Of a DNA stretch of 41,504 bases, positions 39,707 to 41,504 are shown piece after piece. The stretch is from Deltaproteobacteria bacterium (lineage in GTDB: Bacteria > Desulfobacterota > RBG-13-43-22). Each line of letters opens with the position of its first letter. Position 1 is the first letter of the stretch. The notes under the pieces were generated by a model. That model saw only the letters and a program-made list of their open reading frames with translations. It did not search any database and had not been told where the DNA came from. The stretch lies in assembly GCA_016219225.1 (NCBI GenBank), contig JACRBX010000160.1:1-41504 (forward strand), read 5' to 3'. A program made the position numbers and the translations under genes.

Positions 39707-41392
39707 CTACCCCCTGGTCAAATGCCGGTATTTGATACGATGGGGCTGATCGGCGGCCGCACCCAGTCTGGCCTTTCGGTCGGCCTCATATTCCGAATAA
39801 TTGCCGTCGAACCACTGGACCTTGCTTTCCCCTTCAAAGGCCAGGATATGGGTGACGATCCGATCCAGGAACCAGCGGTCATGGCTGATGACCATGGCAC
39901 AACCCCCGAAATTTTCCAGGGCCTCCTCCAGGGCCCTCATGGTATTGACATCCAGGTCATTGGTCGGCTCATCCAAAAGAAGCACATTGGCCTCTTCTTT
40001 CAACATGCGGGCCAGATGGACCCGGTTGCGTTCTCCCCCGGAAAGAAGCCCCACCTTTTTCTGCTGATCGCTGCCGGAAAAATTGAACCGGGCCACATAG
40101 GCCCTGGAATTGACCTCCCGCTTTCCCAAATTGATGGGATCCTGGCCCTCGGTGATCATTTCCCAGATGGTCTTCTCCGGATCAAGAACATCACGGCTCT
40201 GATCGACATAGGCCAGCTTGACCGTTTCCCCGATTTTAAGAACACCGCCATCCGGTTTCTCCTGGCCGGTGATCAAACGAAAAAGGGTGGTCTTGCCGGC
40301 CCCATTGGGTCCGATGACGCCTACGATCCCGCCCGGAGGAACCATAAAAGAAACCTGGTCCATCAGCAGGTTGTCGCCATAAGCCTTGCTCAGATTTTCC
40401 GCCTGAATCACCAGATTCCCCAAACGGGGACCAGGAGGAATATAGATCTCCAGGTCTTTCTCTCTTTTTTCCATCTCCTGGTCGACCAGGGCTTCATAGG
40501 AATGGATACGGGCCTTGGCCTTGGCATGGCGGCCCTTCGGAGACATGCGGATCCATTCCAGCTCATGCTGAAGGGTCTTTTGACGCTTGCTCTCCGTCTT
40601 TTCTTCCAGACGCAGCCGGTTTTGTTTTTGTTCCAGCCAGGAAGAATAATTCCCCTTCCAGGGGATTCCTTCCCCCTTGTCCAGTTCCAGGATCCAACCG
40701 GCCACATTGTCCAGGAAGTAGCGGTCATGGGTTACGGCGATGACCGTCCCGGCATAGCGCTGCAAATGCCTTTCCAGCCAGGCCACGGTTTCGGCGTCCA
40801 AATGATTGGTGGGCTCATCCAAAAGGAGGATGTCCGGGTTTTGAAGCAGGAGCCGACAAAGGGCCACCCGCCTTCTTTCGCCTCCGGATAATATTTTGAC
40901 CGATGTATCACCGGGAGGACAACGCAAGGCCTCCATGGCCATTTCCAGCCGGGAATCCAGGTCCCAGGCATCCAGGGCATCCAGTTTTTCCTGGACCCGG
41001 CCCTGTCGTTCGATGAGTTTATCCATTTCGGCGTCGGTCATGGGCTCGGCGAACTGTTCATTGATCCGGTTAAATTCATTCAACAAATCCACTATGGTCT
41101 GGACCCCCTGCTCCACCATTTCCTTTACGGTCTTGCTGTCATCCAACACGGGTTCCTGTTCCAGAAACCCTACCGAATGGCCGGGGGAAAGAATGGTCTG
41201 CCCGTTAAACTCCTGGTCGACGCCGGCCAGGATCCGAAGGAGTGAACTCTTGCCCGAACCATTGAGCCCCAGGACCCCGATTTTGGCCCCGTAAAAATAC
41301 GAAAGGGATATGTTCTTCAACACCGGTTTCTTATCATAATATTTGCTGACCTGAATCATCGTATAGATGACTTTATTCGGTTCGACAGCCAT
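39707..41392 (-). CDS. ettA: Energy-dependent translational throttle protein EttA (ABC-F)
   Basis: Two ABC ATPase domains lie on one 561-residue chain without membrane segments. The first has GLNGSGKSSLLRIL, signature LSGGERRRVAL and LLLDEPTNHLD; the second has GPNGAGKTTLFRLI, LSGGERNRVHLARML and LLLDEPTNDLD. The arm between the Walker A and signature of domain 1 (LNEFNRINEQFAEPMTDAEM) and the linker helices with RLRLEEKTESKRQKTLQHEL match EttA. In E. coli, EttA binds the ribosomal E site and gates early elongation according to energy state. AGAGAGG lies upstream of the ATG. Confidence 0.94.
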   Translation of the reverse strand: MAVEPNKVIYTMIQVSKYYDKKPVLKNISLSYFYGAKIGVLGLNGSGKSSLLRILAGVDQEFNGQTILSPGHSVGFLEQEPVLDDSKTVKEMVEQGVQTIVDLLNEFNRINEQFAEPMTDAEMDKLIERQGRVQEKLDALDAWDLDSRLEMAMEALRCPPGDTSVKILSGGERRRVALCRLLLQNPDILLLDEPTNHLDAETVAWLERHLQRYAGTVIAVTHDRYFLDNVAGWILELDKGEGIPWKGNYSSWLEQKQNRLRLEEKTESKRQKTLQHELEWIRMSPKGRHAKAKARIHSYEALVDQEMEKREKDLEIYIPPGPRLGNLVIQAENLSKAYGDNLLMDQVSFMVPPGGIVGVIGPNGAGKTTLFRLITGQEKPDGGVLKIGETVKLAYVDQSRDVLDPEKTIWEMITEGQDPINLGKREVNSRAYVARFNFSGSDQQKKVGLLSGGERNRVHLARMLKEEANVLLLDEPTNDLDVNTMRALEEALENFGGCAMVISHDRWFLDRIVTHILAFEGESKVQWFDGNYSEYEADRKARLGAAADQPHRIKYRHLTRG

Positions 41393-41464
41393 AGGGTTTG
41401 ATATCCTCTCTGTGGAAAAAAATTTGTACTTAGCGCCCTTCGGGCGGACTCTAAAAACATCTCA

Positions 41465-41496
41465 CGCAAAGACGCAAGGACGTAAGGACGCAAAAA
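41465..41496. repeat. Degenerate GACGCAAG tandem repeat
   Basis: Consecutive GACGCAAG and GACGTAAG units, 8 nt each, lie upstream of ettA at the window edge. They belong to the same class of short intergenic repeats. Confidence 0.65.
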
Positions 41497-41504
41497 ATTG
41501 CAGC

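Noticed and set aside
39722-40891. 389-codon plus-strand ORF opposite ettA
   Set aside because: It is antisense to a clear ABC-F gene, with Gly/His/Pro-rich composition typical of a shadow frame.

Overview
The window reads as chromosomal DNA of a Desulfobacterota-type (former Deltaproteobacteria) anaerobe. This is inferred from gene content: a translation cluster rpsB-tsf-pyrH-frr, a selenoprotein of the C-GCAxxG-C-C family, a YhcC-type radical SAM protein, a DHH-CBS protein, a set of pilin-like proteins, and many PAS-containing histidine kinases with NtrC-type regulators. No rRNA, tRNA, CRISPR array, prophage or full-length insertion sequence was seen.

Layout. 1-3,300: rpsB, tsf, pyrH and frr on the minus strand behind a recognisable promoter; tsf starts at a TTG that overlaps the rpsB stop. 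3,300-5,000: ogt and a radical SAM gene whose 3' end runs into a 16-bp tandem repeat. 5,200-10,050: a plus-strand group of an M24 peptidase, a CoA-disulfide-reductase-like flavoprotein with a rhodanese domain, and an adenine-deaminase-like amidohydrolase with altered active-site motifs. 10,340-12,160: a gene with an in-frame UGA where the family has its first conserved cysteine, followed by a possible bacterial SECIS hairpin, plus a radical SAM gene. 12,554-13,852: a DHH-CBS-CBS protein without a nucleotidyltransferase domain. 14,140-19,390: a minus-strand run of vapBC, four pilin-like genes (FimT/GspH-, PilV-, PilW- and PilX-like), a parvulin isomerase, GspG and a lipoprotein. 19,690-25,000: an M15-type lipoprotein, fabH and ppdK on the plus strand, ending in a strong terminator. 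25,250-27,800: ahcY and metK, the S-adenosylmethionine cycle. 27,990-39,630: a signalling block with a chemoreceptor, two NtrC-type regulators, three histidine kinases, a lone receiver and the remnant of an internally deleted response regulator. 39,700-41,390: the ABC-F translation factor ettA.

The intergenic DNA is rich in structure. There are two copies of a MITE-like element in opposite orientation at about 10.1 and 13.9 kb, two copies of another element with ATTCCC-N8-GGGAAT cores (one in the presumed vapBC leader), three copies of a roughly 40-bp hairpin, and many degenerate short tandem repeats that often recur as inverted copies between genes. Several ORFs extend upstream into such repeats, and their starts are moved to internal ATGs here.

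The items most worth checking are the UGA-containing gene at 10,340-10,837, the response-regulator remnant at 33,724-33,914, the paired MITE-like elements, and the divergent Ade-like enzyme. No wholly new multi-gene system could be shown from sequence alone.
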